Source of the DNA: Lachnospiraceae bacterium | GTDB taxonomy: Bacteria; Bacillota; Clostridia; Lachnospirales; Lachnospiraceae | Reading direction: 5' to 3' | Assembly (NCBI GenBank): GCA_015057165.1 | Contig: SVEY01000002.1 | Coordinates: forward strand, 124,001-188,000 | DNA: 64,000 nucleotides | Translations under genes and position numbers: made by a program | Part shown: in pieces, positions 46,364 to 55,065 of the stretch | Layout of the letters: each line of letters opens with the position of its first letter | How positions within the stretch are numbered: position 1 is the first letter of the stretch | The notes under the pieces: generated by a model | What the model was told of the DNA's origin: nothing | The model's database searches: none | What the model saw: only the letters and a program-made list of their open reading frames with translations

Positions 46364-48802
46364 ATGAGTAGAATATATTTGGATAAAAAATGGCTTTTTT
46401 CTGAAACATTTAAAGAGGAATACATAGCATCTGCAATAACAGATGGAGAAGTGGTAAATGTTCCTCATACAGTGAAAGAAACTTCTTTTAATTATTTTGA
46501 TGAGCATGACTATCAAATGATTAGCTGTTATCAGAAGAATATTAAGTATGACAGGGCATGGGCAGGAAAGGATCTGTATCTTGTCTTTGAAGCTGTTGGT
46601 CATCAGGCTGACGTATATATTAATGGTGAGCACAAGAAGTGCCACAAGAATGGTTATAACGCATTTTCAATAGATGTAACTAATCTCTTATCAGAAGGAG
46701 ATAACCTTGTTACTGTAAAATGTAATTCAAACGAGAATATCAATCAACCACCTTTTGGATATGTTATTGATTACATGACTTATGGTGGAATTTACAGAGA
46801 CGTGTATCTGGAGGTAAAGGAGCCTGTTCATATTATAAGTTGCTTCTATCAACCATCTCCACTTGCACCTAATACTAATAAGAAGAGTAGAAAAGAGATA
46901 GAGAGGCTAACTGTTGCTGGAACTCTTAAGACAGAATATAAGGTGTCAGAAGAAGCAAAGGACGCAATTAAGAAGAATGAAGTTGTGGTAAGACAGTATC
47001 TGAATGATAAGCCTATATTAGAACTTCCTCTTGATTCACAACTAGAGACTACAGTTCCTCTATCTGAAGTGAAATTATGGGATGTTGAGAGCCCTACATT
47101 GTACACTGTTAAGACAGAACTTGTATATAATGGAAATGTTGTTGATACTAATGAAGAGACAATTGGATTTAGAGAAATTGCATTTAAATCAGAAGGATTC
47201 TTCCTTAATGGAAGAAGGCTTATTATAAGAGGACTTAATCGTCATCAGAGTTATCCTTATGTTGGATATGCGATGCCTGAATCTATGCAGAGAGAAGATG
47301 CGAAGATTCTAAAGAATGAACTAGGTGTTAATACTGTAAGAACTTCTCATTATTCACAATCTAAGTATTTTATGGACGAGTGCGATAAGTTAGGACTTCT
47401 TGTTGTAACAGAATTTCCAGGATGGCAACATATTGGCGATGCAGATTGGAAGCATATCGCATGCAAAAATGTTAAAGAGATGATTAAAGAATTCAGAAAT
47501 CATCCATCAATTATCCTTTGGGGTGTTCGTATTAACGAATCTCAGGATGATGAGGAATTCTATAAGAGGACGAATAAAATAGCACATCACTATGACCCTA
47601 CACGTCCTACTGGCGGTACAAAAGCTGGTGAGAAGATGCAGACATTCGAAGATGTATATGCATATAATGATTTCATTCATAGTGGTGCTAATGTGGGATG
47701 TCATAAGAAGAAGGATGTTGTTCCAAAGGATAAGCCAGATATGCCTTATCTTGTGACTGAATATAATGGACATATGTTCCCAACTAAGAATTTCGATACT
47801 GAAGAGCATAGAAGAGATCATATGCTTCGCCATGCAAGAGTAATGAATGATACATACGGAGAACCAGGTCTTGCAGGTTCAATTGGATGGTGTATGTTCG
47901 ATTATAATACGCATAAAGATTTCGGTTCAGGTGATAGAATTTGTTATCATGGCGTATGCGATATGTTCAGAAATCTTAAGATGGCAGCTTCAGTATATGC
48001 ATCTGAATCAGATGATATTGATGTTCTAGAACTTGCTTCAACAATGGATGTAGGAGAGCATCCTGCATGTAATAGAGGTAGAACATATATCTTAAGCAAT
48101 ATGGATTCTGTTAAGATGTATAAGAATGATAAATTGCTAAAAGAATATAAATCAAGTGATTCAGAGTATACTAATCTTAAGCATGGTCCAATTCTTATGG
48201 ATGCCTTCGTAGTATTAGAGGATATTATTAAAGGCGAAGGATATTCTAAGGAACAGGCATTAGCGGTTATGAAAGTCCTTGACTATGCTGCATTAAATGG
48301 ATGGGATGATTTAATCAATTTCAAATTCGCCAAACTTGCAGCGCCTCTTGTACTCAAATATCATATGGATCCGGGATATGCAATTCCTTTATTCCAGAGA
48401 TATGTTGGCGACTGGGGTGGAGAATCTGCTGAATACAAGCTTGAAGGTTACAAGAACGGAAAGCTTGTTAAGACACAGATTGTTGGAACTGTTAAAGAAG
48501 TTGGCTTAGAAACTAAGGTATCTAGTAACTTACTAGTCGAAGATATTACTTATGATGTTGCAGAAGTAAGAATTAAAGCTGTAGATCAATATGGTAATCT
48601 TGTACCTTTCTTCCAGGAATCAGTAGTTGCACTTGTGGAAGGACCAATTGAATTAATAGGACCAGAGATAATTCCACTTCGTGGAGGAATGTGCGGTCTC
48701 TATGTTAAGACTAAGGGTGAAGGTGGCAAAGCTAAGGTTACACTTAAGGCTAATAATGTAAATAAGCCTGTCACAATTGATTTTGAAGTTGTTAAGAAAT
48801 AA
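46364..48802 (+). CDS. Glycoside hydrolase family 2 enzyme
   Basis: This 812-residue enzyme has the GH2 layout: sugar-binding jelly roll (about 10-180), immunoglobulin-like domain (about 185-275), TIM barrel (about 280-570) and C-terminal extra domains. Catalytic residues are visible as the acid/base Glu in WGVRINESQDD and the nucleophile Glu in LVTEYNGH; GLNRHQSYPYVG and TVRTSHYSQS are barrel motifs typical of beta-galactosidases. It lacks a signal peptide, so it should act in the cytoplasm on a sugar brought in by the GPH symporter nearby. Beta-galactosidase is the likeliest activity, but beta-glucuronidase or beta-mannosidase cannot be excluded. ATG 46364 has AGGGGTGAT upstream. Confidence 0.87.
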   Translation: MSRIYLDKKWLFSETFKEEYIASAITDGEVVNVPHTVKETSFNYFDEHDYQMISCYQKNIKYDRAWAGKDLYLVFEAVGHQADVYINGEHKKCHKNGYNAFSIDVTNLLSEGDNLVTVKCNSNENINQPPFGYVIDYMTYGGIYRDVYLEVKEPVHIISCFYQPSPLAPNTNKKSRKEIERLTVAGTLKTEYKVSEEAKDAIKKNEVVVRQYLNDKPILELPLDSQLETTVPLSEVKLWDVESPTLYTVKTELVYNGNVVDTNEETIGFREIAFKSEGFFLNGRRLIIRGLNRHQSYPYVGYAMPESMQREDAKILKNELGVNTVRTSHYSQSKYFMDECDKLGLLVVTEFPGWQHIGDADWKHIACKNVKEMIKEFRNHPSIILWGVRINESQDDEEFYKRTNKIAHHYDPTRPTGGTKAGEKMQTFEDVYAYNDFIHSGANVGCHKKKDVVPKDKPDMPYLVTEYNGHMFPTKNFDTEEHRRDHMLRHARVMNDTYGEPGLAGSIGWCMFDYNTHKDFGSGDRICYHGVCDMFRNLKMAASVYASESDDIDVLELASTMDVGEHPACNRGRTYILSNMDSVKMYKNDKLLKEYKSSDSEYTNLKHGPILMDAFVVLEDIIKGEGYSKEQALAVMKVLDYAALNGWDDLINFKFAKLAAPLVLKYHMDPGYAIPLFQRYVGDWGGESAEYKLEGYKNGKLVKTQIVGTVKEVGLETKVSSNLLVEDITYDVAEVRIKAVDQYGNLVPFFQESVVALVEGPIELIGPEIIPLRGGMCGLYVKTKGEGGKAKVTLKANNVNKPVTIDFEVVKK

Positions 48803-48858
48803 GGTTATAAGATAGAACGTATCTTTAACATATATTTATCTAGTAAAGGGGAATGAAT

Positions 48859-50355
48859 ATGGATAGAGCAAAAGTAATATTTGGAAATGTTATGCCTAAT
48901 AAAACATATAAGAAGGCATGCAATGGTAAGAGAAAAAATGCTAAGAAATGGAATTATGATGAGAATAAATCATATCCAACTGTAATTCAGAAGAATCCAT
49001 ATATTGGTGATTCACTTGATGTTGACAATATTCTTGTGGGAGAACTTGAGACAAATAATCATTTTAATCCAGAAGATACAACAACAACAGAATTTGACAC
49101 AGATAAAGGTGTTATTGTTGGTAATATTAGAATGGGATTTGGCCATTATAGAATTTCAATGGCTATGGCAAGTTGTGCTAAAGCACTTGGATATAAGCCT
49201 TATTGGATGGATCTTAATTCTTATAACGAGACACCTTGTACTAAGATAATAGCAGCTTCTAATGAGCTTTATTCTCTTGGTTCACGTTGGTCTAAGAATC
49301 CTATATTTAATAAACTTGTATGGGAACCTGTTAACTATGAGACATTCCGTCAATTATCATATAACTGTGCTGATCTAAAGAATGCTGAGATTATGGCACA
49401 GGTATATAAGAATGTACCAAAGGATATACCTGTAATTGGTACTCATGCTTGGCCTGCTCAAGCTGCAGTTAGTGCTGGAATGAAGCATGTAGTAAATGCT
49501 ATTCCTGATAACTGGCCAATGGCTTTACATTTCTCAGAGGGTGCAGTTCATGCTATTCAGTGTAAGAACGCTTACATGGGATATAGAATCTGTAATGGAA
49601 TGCAGAAGGAAAAGGTTTGTAATCCAATGCCTAATGATTCCCTGGTATACACAGGTCACTATATTGATCATGAACTTGTATCTAATATTGAATCAGATTG
49701 TGATGCAAGAATGGCAAGAAAAGCTAATGGTAAAGCAACAAGATACTTACTTACAATTGGTGGTGCAGGTGCACAGAGAGAGTTATTCGCACCAATTATT
49801 AAGCACTTAATGCCTGAGATAAAAGAAGGAAAGGCTGTTGTTTATCTTAACATCGGTGATTACAACGAAGTATGGGATTGGATGAAAAATGAGATCCAGG
49901 GAATTGCAGATGTTGCAACAGAGCACATGGATAACTGGTCTGAGACAGAGAAGTTCTGTGAAAGTGCATTAGATCCTAATACTGATGTAAAGGGTGTTCA
50001 TGTATTCTGGCATAAGAATATATTTGAAGCAGTTTATGCAACTAACCTACTTATGAGAAGTAGTGATGTTCTTGTAACAAAACCTTCTGAATTAGCATTT
50101 TACCCAATTCCTAAGTTATTTATTAGAAGAGTTGGTAAGCATGAGATGTGGGGCGCTATTCATTCTGCTGAAGTAGGTGATGGAACACTAGAATGTCGTG
50201 ATGTACCACATATCTTACAGATGGTTGATATGTTCCAGAAAGATGATCATCTTCTTGGTGAAATGTGTGAATCTATTAAGGAAAACAAGAAGGTTGGTTT
50301 GTATGATGGAGCATATAAGGTTGTTGAGATTGCAATGGGTCTTAAGAACAAATAA
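48859..50355 (+). CDS. GT-B-like protein of unknown function
   Basis: This 498-residue soluble protein lies between the GH2 gene and the symporter. Near residue 90 a strand and loop GVIVGNIRMGFGHYRISMAM resembles the GxGHxxxA nucleotide-sugar/lipid acceptor loop of MurG and monogalactosyldiacylglycerol synthase, and YLLTIGGAGAQRELF and VLVTKPSELAFYP resemble the second Rossmann half. I infer a GT-B fold, perhaps a glycosyltransferase or sugar-phosphorylase-like enzyme acting in the same sugar pathway; the exact family is not certain. ATG 48859 is preferred, seven bases after AAAGGGG; the ATG at 48853 lies too close to that site. Confidence 0.6.
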   Translation: MDRAKVIFGNVMPNKTYKKACNGKRKNAKKWNYDENKSYPTVIQKNPYIGDSLDVDNILVGELETNNHFNPEDTTTTEFDTDKGVIVGNIRMGFGHYRISMAMASCAKALGYKPYWMDLNSYNETPCTKIIAASNELYSLGSRWSKNPIFNKLVWEPVNYETFRQLSYNCADLKNAEIMAQVYKNVPKDIPVIGTHAWPAQAAVSAGMKHVVNAIPDNWPMALHFSEGAVHAIQCKNAYMGYRICNGMQKEKVCNPMPNDSLVYTGHYIDHELVSNIESDCDARMARKANGKATRYLLTIGGAGAQRELFAPIIKHLMPEIKEGKAVVYLNIGDYNEVWDWMKNEIQGIADVATEHMDNWSETEKFCESALDPNTDVKGVHVFWHKNIFEAVYATNLLMRSSDVLVTKPSELAFYPIPKLFIRRVGKHEMWGAIHSAEVGDGTLECRDVPHILQMVDMFQKDDHLLGEMCESIKENKKVGLYDGAYKVVEIAMGLKNK

Positions 50356-50416
50356 TTAGTTGTTCAAAGTGCACTAAATGAATGTGTGTTTTTTGTGAAC
50401 AACCCCAAAAATGTTG

Positions 50417-50451
50417 GAAACTATTGTATCAAAAACAGTTTCGTGTATAAT
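50417..50451 (+). promoter_or_regulatory. Symporter promoter with overlapping inverted repeat
   Basis: TTGTAT (50424-50429) and TATAAT (50446-50451) have a 16-base spacer. GAAACT (50417-50422) and AGTTTC (50437-50442) form an inverted repeat around the -35 box. The GGAAAC core resembles the putative TetR operator at 45726-45746, but the spacing is wider. Confidence 0.55.
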
Positions 50452-50516
50452 GTTAAGTAGGCGTAAAGACTGCAAGGTTTTGTCTTTACAATATTATTAA
50501 GAAATGGAGAAAACTA

Positions 50517-51962
50517 ATGGAAACTAAAAAACTTACTGGTGGAGAAAAGTTCGCCTATGGTATTGGTGCTGTTGGTAAGGATATGATGTATATGTTCTCT
50601 GCATCATATGTATTATATTATTTCCAAGATGTAATCGGTGTAAGTGCCGTTGCAATGGGAATTATCCTTCTAGTAGCTCGTATCTTTGATGCTTTCAATG
50701 ATCCTATCATGGGTATTATTGTAGCTAAGACAAAGACTAAGTGGGGTAAATTCAGACCTTGGTTATTAATTGGTACAATTACTAACTCAGTATTACTTGT
50801 GGTTATGTTCTCGTGCCCGCCTGATCTTTCAGCTGGTGGTTTGGTAGCATATGCTGCTATAACATATATCCTTTGGGGTGTTACATATACAATGATGGAC
50901 ATCCCTTATTGGTCAATGATTCCTGCTTTCACAAAGGCTGGAAAAGAAAGAGAAGGTTTAGCCGCTCTTGCAAGATCTTGTGCAGGTGTTGGTTCTGCTC
51001 TTATCTCAGTAGTAACTGTTATGGCTGTTAAGTTCCTTGGTAACTTATTCAATGATGGCTCTGCAAATTACGAAGTGCTTGGTTATCAGAGATTTGCAAT
51101 TGTAGTAGCTGCATTATTCATAATCTTTATCGTTATTACATGTGTAGTTGTTAAAGAAAAGTCTAATGTAGATATGCAGACTGCAACAGTTGGTCAGATG
51201 TTCAAGGCTTTATTCAAGAATGATCAAGCTATGACAATTGTTGTATCTATCGTATGTATCAACATTGCTTTATATATTACATCTAACCTTGTAATTTACT
51301 TCTTTAAGTATGATTTTAGCCCAGCTCAATGGGAGGCAAACTACACAATCTTCAATATTGCAGGTGGTGGATTCCAGATACTTGCTATGATGATATTCTT
51401 CCCATTGCTTAGAAAGTTCATGAATACAATGAAGATATTCTATGTAAGTTTCTTTATGGCTATGGCAGGATATGTAGTTCTTCTTGGACTTGCATTTACA
51501 GGAATGGATAATGTATATCTACTTCTTATCCCTGCATTCCTAATTATGTCTGCTATTGGTATGCTTAACGTAGTTGTCACGGTATTCTTGGCTAACACCT
51601 GTGATTATGGTGAGCTTAAGAATAACAGAAGAGATGAGTCAGTTATCTTCTCTATGCAGACATTCGTTGTTAAGTTAGCTTCAGGTGTTGCTGCTTTCGT
51701 TGCATCACTTGTACTTTCAATCTTCAATATTACTCAGGATGCAGAAGGTGCAGATACAGCTGATGTTGTATATCAGAGAGCATCAGATGCTTCATGTATG
51801 GGACTTAGAATGTGTATGACACTTATTCCGATTGTAATCCTTATAATTGGTCTTATCGTATTCAAGGCTAAGTACAAGCTTACTGATGAGAAACTTGATG
51901 AGATTACAGCTGAGTTAGATGCGCGTCATGCTGCTGAAGGTAATAAGTCTGCAGAAGCATAA
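50517..51962 (+). CDS. GPH-family sugar:cation symporter
   Basis: This 481-residue protein with 12 membrane helices belongs to the glycoside-pentoside-hexuronide symporter family (MelB/GusB/XynP type). Diagnostic stretches are GGEKFAYGIGAVGKDMMY at the N-terminus, ARIFDAFNDPIMGIIVAKTKTKWGKFRPW in the first cytoplasmic loop region, and CDYGELKNNRRDES later. It imports a sugar or glycoside with Na+ or H+. It follows the GH2 and GT-B-like genes and has its own promoter plus a probable TetR site, so it likely supplies the GH2 substrate. GGAG lies eight bases before the ATG. Confidence 0.9.
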   Translation: METKKLTGGEKFAYGIGAVGKDMMYMFSASYVLYYFQDVIGVSAVAMGIILLVARIFDAFNDPIMGIIVAKTKTKWGKFRPWLLIGTITNSVLLVVMFSCPPDLSAGGLVAYAAITYILWGVTYTMMDIPYWSMIPAFTKAGKEREGLAALARSCAGVGSALISVVTVMAVKFLGNLFNDGSANYEVLGYQRFAIVVAALFIIFIVITCVVVKEKSNVDMQTATVGQMFKALFKNDQAMTIVVSIVCINIALYITSNLVIYFFKYDFSPAQWEANYTIFNIAGGGFQILAMMIFFPLLRKFMNTMKIFYVSFFMAMAGYVVLLGLAFTGMDNVYLLLIPAFLIMSAIGMLNVVVTVFLANTCDYGELKNNRRDESVIFSMQTFVVKLASGVAAFVASLVLSIFNITQDAEGADTADVVYQRASDASCMGLRMCMTLIPIVILIIGLIVFKAKYKLTDEKLDEITAELDARHAAEGNKSAEA

Positions 51963-51986
51963 TTAGTTTCTAAATAAGTTTATTAT

Positions 51987-52020
51987 AAGACGTTGTAACA
52001 TATGTTACAGCGTCTTTTTT
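51987..52020 (+). terminator. Strong terminator after symporter gene
   Basis: An almost perfect palindrome (51987-52000 with 52003-52016, one G-T pair) ends in six T residues, closing the sugar cassette. Confidence 0.9.
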
Positions 52021-52049
52021 ATTTATATACATGTTTTTTAGATTATCTA

Positions 52050-52107
52050 TTGACATAATAAATATATATGATATTATTAATATAACATATGAACAATTAT
52101 TCATATG
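52050..52107 (+). promoter_or_regulatory. Metal-responsive promoter and ArsR/SmtB operator
   Basis: TTGACA (52050-52055) and TATTAT (52072-52077), 16 bases apart, are followed by a near-perfect 22-base palindrome at 52086-52107 with arms CATATGAAC and TTCATATG. This is close to the ATATGAAC...TTCATAT operators of ArsR/SmtB zinc and cadmium repressors, and it sits just after the -10 box of the HMA gene. Confidence 0.75.
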
Positions 52108-52135
52108 AAATGTATATGTATCGGAGGACTAAATA

Positions 52136-52354
52136 ATGAAAAAAACTTATAAGATAGAAGTGGATTGTGCTAACTGTGCTAACAAGATGGAAGAGGCAGC
52201 TAAGAACACTGAAGGCGTTAAGGATTGTGTAGTTAATTACATGACACTTAAGATGAAGGTGGAATTCGACGAAGGTGCTGATGTTGATTCAGTTATGCAA
52301 AGTGTTCTTGCTAACTGTAAGAAAGTAGAAGATGAGTGTGAGATTTACTTGTAA
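52136..52354 (+). CDS. Heavy-metal-associated (HMA) domain protein
   Basis: This 72-residue ferredoxin-like metal-binding protein has the CxxC site in DCANCANK near the N-terminus. It works as a metallochaperone or as a detached N-terminal metal-binding domain for the P-type ATPase encoded downstream, which lacks such a domain. GGAGG precedes the ATG. The gap to the ATPase is unusually long (472 bases) and is filled by a large palindromic element, although an ArsR operator upstream suggests all are controlled together. Confidence 0.87.
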   Translation: MKKTYKIEVDCANCANKMEEAAKNTEGVKDCVVNYMTLKMKVEFDEGADVDSVMQSVLANCKKVEDECEIYL

Positions 52355-52376
52355 TCATATGTAGCGCTTTTATGAA

Positions 52377-52783
52377 GTGATTTAGGTGTGGTGCTAAGTA
52401 TTAGATATGCATTTATTGTTGCAGTTTTTATTAAGATTATTACAAATTTTTCATTTTCGTCATTCATCTATAACGGTAGTTCTTCACTAAGAATATATAA
52501 GTAATTGATGTAAAGTGTCATAATTTTATGTCGTAAGGAATCCTCCCGCAAGCGGACTACTTCCTTACGACATATGACATGGACCGGTGCTCAATCTGGC
52601 TCAGCCAGTTCGCACCTAATCGTGCCGTCCTTGGCACGATTTCCACTGGATTAATCAATTACTTATATCTTCTAAGCTCGAACTAATGTTATAGATGTAC
52701 AACGAAATAAAAAATCGTAATAATCTTAGCTTAAATAATTAGAGTAAATGCATATCTAATACTTAGCACCAACAAAGAATCAC
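52377..52783. repeat. Large imperfect palindrome with cloverleaf-like core
   Basis: About 407 bases fold into one long arm plus three apical hairpins. Paired blocks: 52377-52382 with 52778-52783; a perfect 27-bp block 52389-52415 with 52745-52771; 52433-52443 with 52717-52727; 52465-52474 with 52688-52697; 52478-52482 with 52680-52684; a perfect 15-bp block 52495-52509 with 52654-52668. Inside are hairpins 52516-52540/52561-52579 (13-bp perfect core), 52586-52600/52604-52616 and 52619-52626/52633-52640. The core is markedly richer in G+C than its surroundings. Intervals between blocks are nearly equal on both sides (6/6, 17/17, 21/19, 3/3, 12/11). No ORF, transposase or known RNA family is recognised. 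It may be a structured RNA, an RNase III processing site or a MITE-like element. Confidence 0.85.
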
Positions 52784-52826
52784 ACTACATATAAGAAGCA
52801 AACATAATGTTTAGAAAGGGCATACT

Positions 52827-54806
52827 ATGAATAAGAAACAAAAGACTAATCTAATAAGAATAATAGTAACAGCTGTTCTATTAATTGGGATGTATATAGT
52901 AATTGAATCTGGAAAAGTATTGCCAGAAGACTATCTTAATCCTTGGATAGAAAGACTTATATTCTTAGTGCCTTATGCTATTATTGCTTACGATATTATA
53001 ATGAAGTCGGTTAAGGGAATAGCTAAAGGGCAGTTCTTAGATGAGAATTTCCTAATGGGAGTTGCATCATTAGGTGCATTTGTATTAGGTGAATGTCTAG
53101 AAGGTGTTGCAGTTGTGCTTTTCTATCAGGTGGGAGAGTTATTCGAAAGCTACGCTATTGGTAAGAGCCGTAAGAATATATCTGAGCTTATGGATATAAC
53201 AGAAGATGTTGCATATCTTGTTGACGGCGATGATGTTCTAGAGGTTGATTCTGACGATGTTGAGGTTGGGTCAATTATTGAGGTTAAGCCGGGAGATAAA
53301 ATCCCAATTGATGGTGAGATTGTAGAAGGCTCCAGCGTGCTTGATAGTGCTGCACTTACTGGTGAAAGTAAGCCGGTAGATGTTGCTGTTGGCGATAGTG
53401 TCCTTAGTGGAACTATTAATATGTCTTCCGTAATTAGGATTAAGACTACTGCAGAGTTTGGGGATTCTACAGCTTCTAAGATTATGGATCTTGTTGAGTC
53501 TGCAAGCTCTAATAAGTCTCATTCAGAGAATTTTATATCCAAGTTTGCCAGATATTATACACCGATTGTATGCGCATTGGCTCTTGCACTTGCTATAATT
53601 CCACCACTTGTTAGTGGGCTTATTCTAGGAGATGGATATACATTTTCAACATGGATTTATCGCGCACTTACATTCCTTGTAATAAGTTGCCCATGTGCAC
53701 TTGTAATATCAATACCTCTTAGCTTCTTTGCTGGAATCGGTGGAGCAAGTTCTAAGGGTGTAATGATTAAGGGCTCTAATTATCTAGAAGCATTAAGTAA
53801 GGTTGAGACAGTATTCTTTGACAAGACAGGTACCCTTACTAAAGGTAATTTCAAGGTAACCAGCACTTACTCTTGTATTGACGATAATGGTTCTAACAAC
53901 GTGTCTGATGAAAATTATGAATCAATAAATCTCTTAAAATATGCTTCTTCGGCAGAGTATTATAGCAATCATCCAATTGGACTAAGTCTTGTAAATGCTT
54001 ATGCAGCCTTGAAAAACACTGAAGAGAACATAGAAATAATTGGAGATAAGGCAAAAGCATTTCTTATAAAGCCGGATAATGTTGAACAAATAAGCGGCCA
54101 GGGAATAGTTGCAGATATTGAAGGAAAGAAGGTTGCTGTTGGAAATATGCTTCTTATGGAGTCGACTTGTAAGAATGACAGAGACAGTATCAAGAAGGCA
54201 GAAGAGATAGGAACTATTGTATATGTAAGTATTGATGGCGCATTTGCAGGATATATTGTAATTAACGACGAGATTAAAGAAGAGAGTAAAGATGCAATAA
54301 CAGCCCTTTACAATTGTGGTGTTAAAGACACAGGAATTCTTACTGGCGATAACGAAGATGTGGCAAATGATATTGCAAGTAAGATTGGGCTAACTAAGGT
54401 TAGAGCGAAGCTTCTTCCACAAGATAAAGTTAAAGCTGTTGAAGATGAAATTAATAGTGGCGCTAAAGTGGCATTTGTAGGGGATGGAATTAATGATGCA
54501 CCGGTTATTATGAGAGCTGATGTGGGAATTGCTATGGGAGCTCTTGGTTCTGATGCAGCTATAGAAGCAAGTGATGTTGTACTTATGGATGATAATCCAA
54601 CAAAGGTTTCCCTTGCCATTAGACTTGCCAAGAAATGTATGAAAGTAGTATATGAGAATATTTATTTCTCAATAGGAATTAAGATGCTTGTTCTTGTGCT
54701 TGGAGCATTGGGAATTGCAACTATGTGGATGGCTATATTTGCAGATGTAGGCGTTATGATTCTTGCGGTACTTAATGCAGTAAGATGCCTGAGAATTAAG
54801 TCTTGA
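52827..54806 (+). CDS. Zinc/cadmium-type P1B heavy-metal ATPase
   Basis: This 659-residue P-type ATPase exports divalent heavy metals across the membrane. It has the CPC metal-binding motif in SCPCALVISIP (C288/C290), phosphorylated Asp332 in DKTGTLTKG, a TGES motif (LTGESKPVD), the SNHPIG His-Pro motif and GDGINDAPV. The N-terminal HMA domain is absent and supplied by the separate 72-residue protein. CPC and an alpha-5-type zinc repressor nearby favour Zn/Cd/Pb over copper. AGAAAGGG precedes the ATG. The gene is flanked on both sides by long palindromic elements. Confidence 0.92.
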   Translation: MNKKQKTNLIRIIVTAVLLIGMYIVIESGKVLPEDYLNPWIERLIFLVPYAIIAYDIIMKSVKGIAKGQFLDENFLMGVASLGAFVLGECLEGVAVVLFYQVGELFESYAIGKSRKNISELMDITEDVAYLVDGDDVLEVDSDDVEVGSIIEVKPGDKIPIDGEIVEGSSVLDSAALTGESKPVDVAVGDSVLSGTINMSSVIRIKTTAEFGDSTASKIMDLVESASSNKSHSENFISKFARYYTPIVCALALALAIIPPLVSGLILGDGYTFSTWIYRALTFLVISCPCALVISIPLSFFAGIGGASSKGVMIKGSNYLEALSKVETVFFDKTGTLTKGNFKVTSTYSCIDDNGSNNVSDENYESINLLKYASSAEYYSNHPIGLSLVNAYAALKNTEENIEIIGDKAKAFLIKPDNVEQISGQGIVADIEGKKVAVGNMLLMESTCKNDRDSIKKAEEIGTIVYVSIDGAFAGYIVINDEIKEESKDAITALYNCGVKDTGILTGDNEDVANDIASKIGLTKVRAKLLPQDKVKAVEDEINSGAKVAFVGDGINDAPVIMRADVGIAMGALGSDAAIEASDVVLMDDNPTKVSLAIRLAKKCMKVVYENIYFSIGIKMLVLVLGALGIATMWMAIFADVGVMILAVLNAVRCLRIKS

Positions 54807-55013
54807 GAATTGGGTTAGGAAATAATTTGAATACATTTAACAATTTGCGTTAAGTTTTTATGAGAATGTCAATTGCTTCGGAGTACTGTTTGAGCTCAGT
54901 ACACTTATCTAAAAATCAGAGTAACAAGCGAGTTTACGGAGAAGCAATTAAATAAGACATTCGAATAAAAATAGCAAATTGTTAAGTATGCAAATTATTC
55001 CTCAATCCAATTC
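54807..55013. repeat. Second long imperfect palindrome, after the metal ATPase gene
   Basis: It starts at the base after the ATPase stop codon. Outer arms of about 42 and 40 bases (54807-54848 and 54974-55013) agree at roughly 85 percent of positions; inner perfect blocks are 54855-54861 with 54965-54971, 54865-54870 with 54956-54961, and 54871-54879 with 54941-54949, with a one-sided AAATAA bulge. The apical loop (54880-54940) holds a small hairpin GTACTG/CAGTAC. The remaining 55014-55065 before arsR holds only its ribosome site. Confidence 0.8.
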
Positions 55014-55065
55014 GTAGAGACTTAGTAGCCAAGCGCTATAGTGTTAAAGAAGAAAGGAACTATAT

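Noticed and set aside
52377-52783. Group II intron, retron or IS element
   Set aside because: No reverse transcriptase or transposase is encoded within or beside it, and no domain V-like hairpin or clear target duplication is visible.
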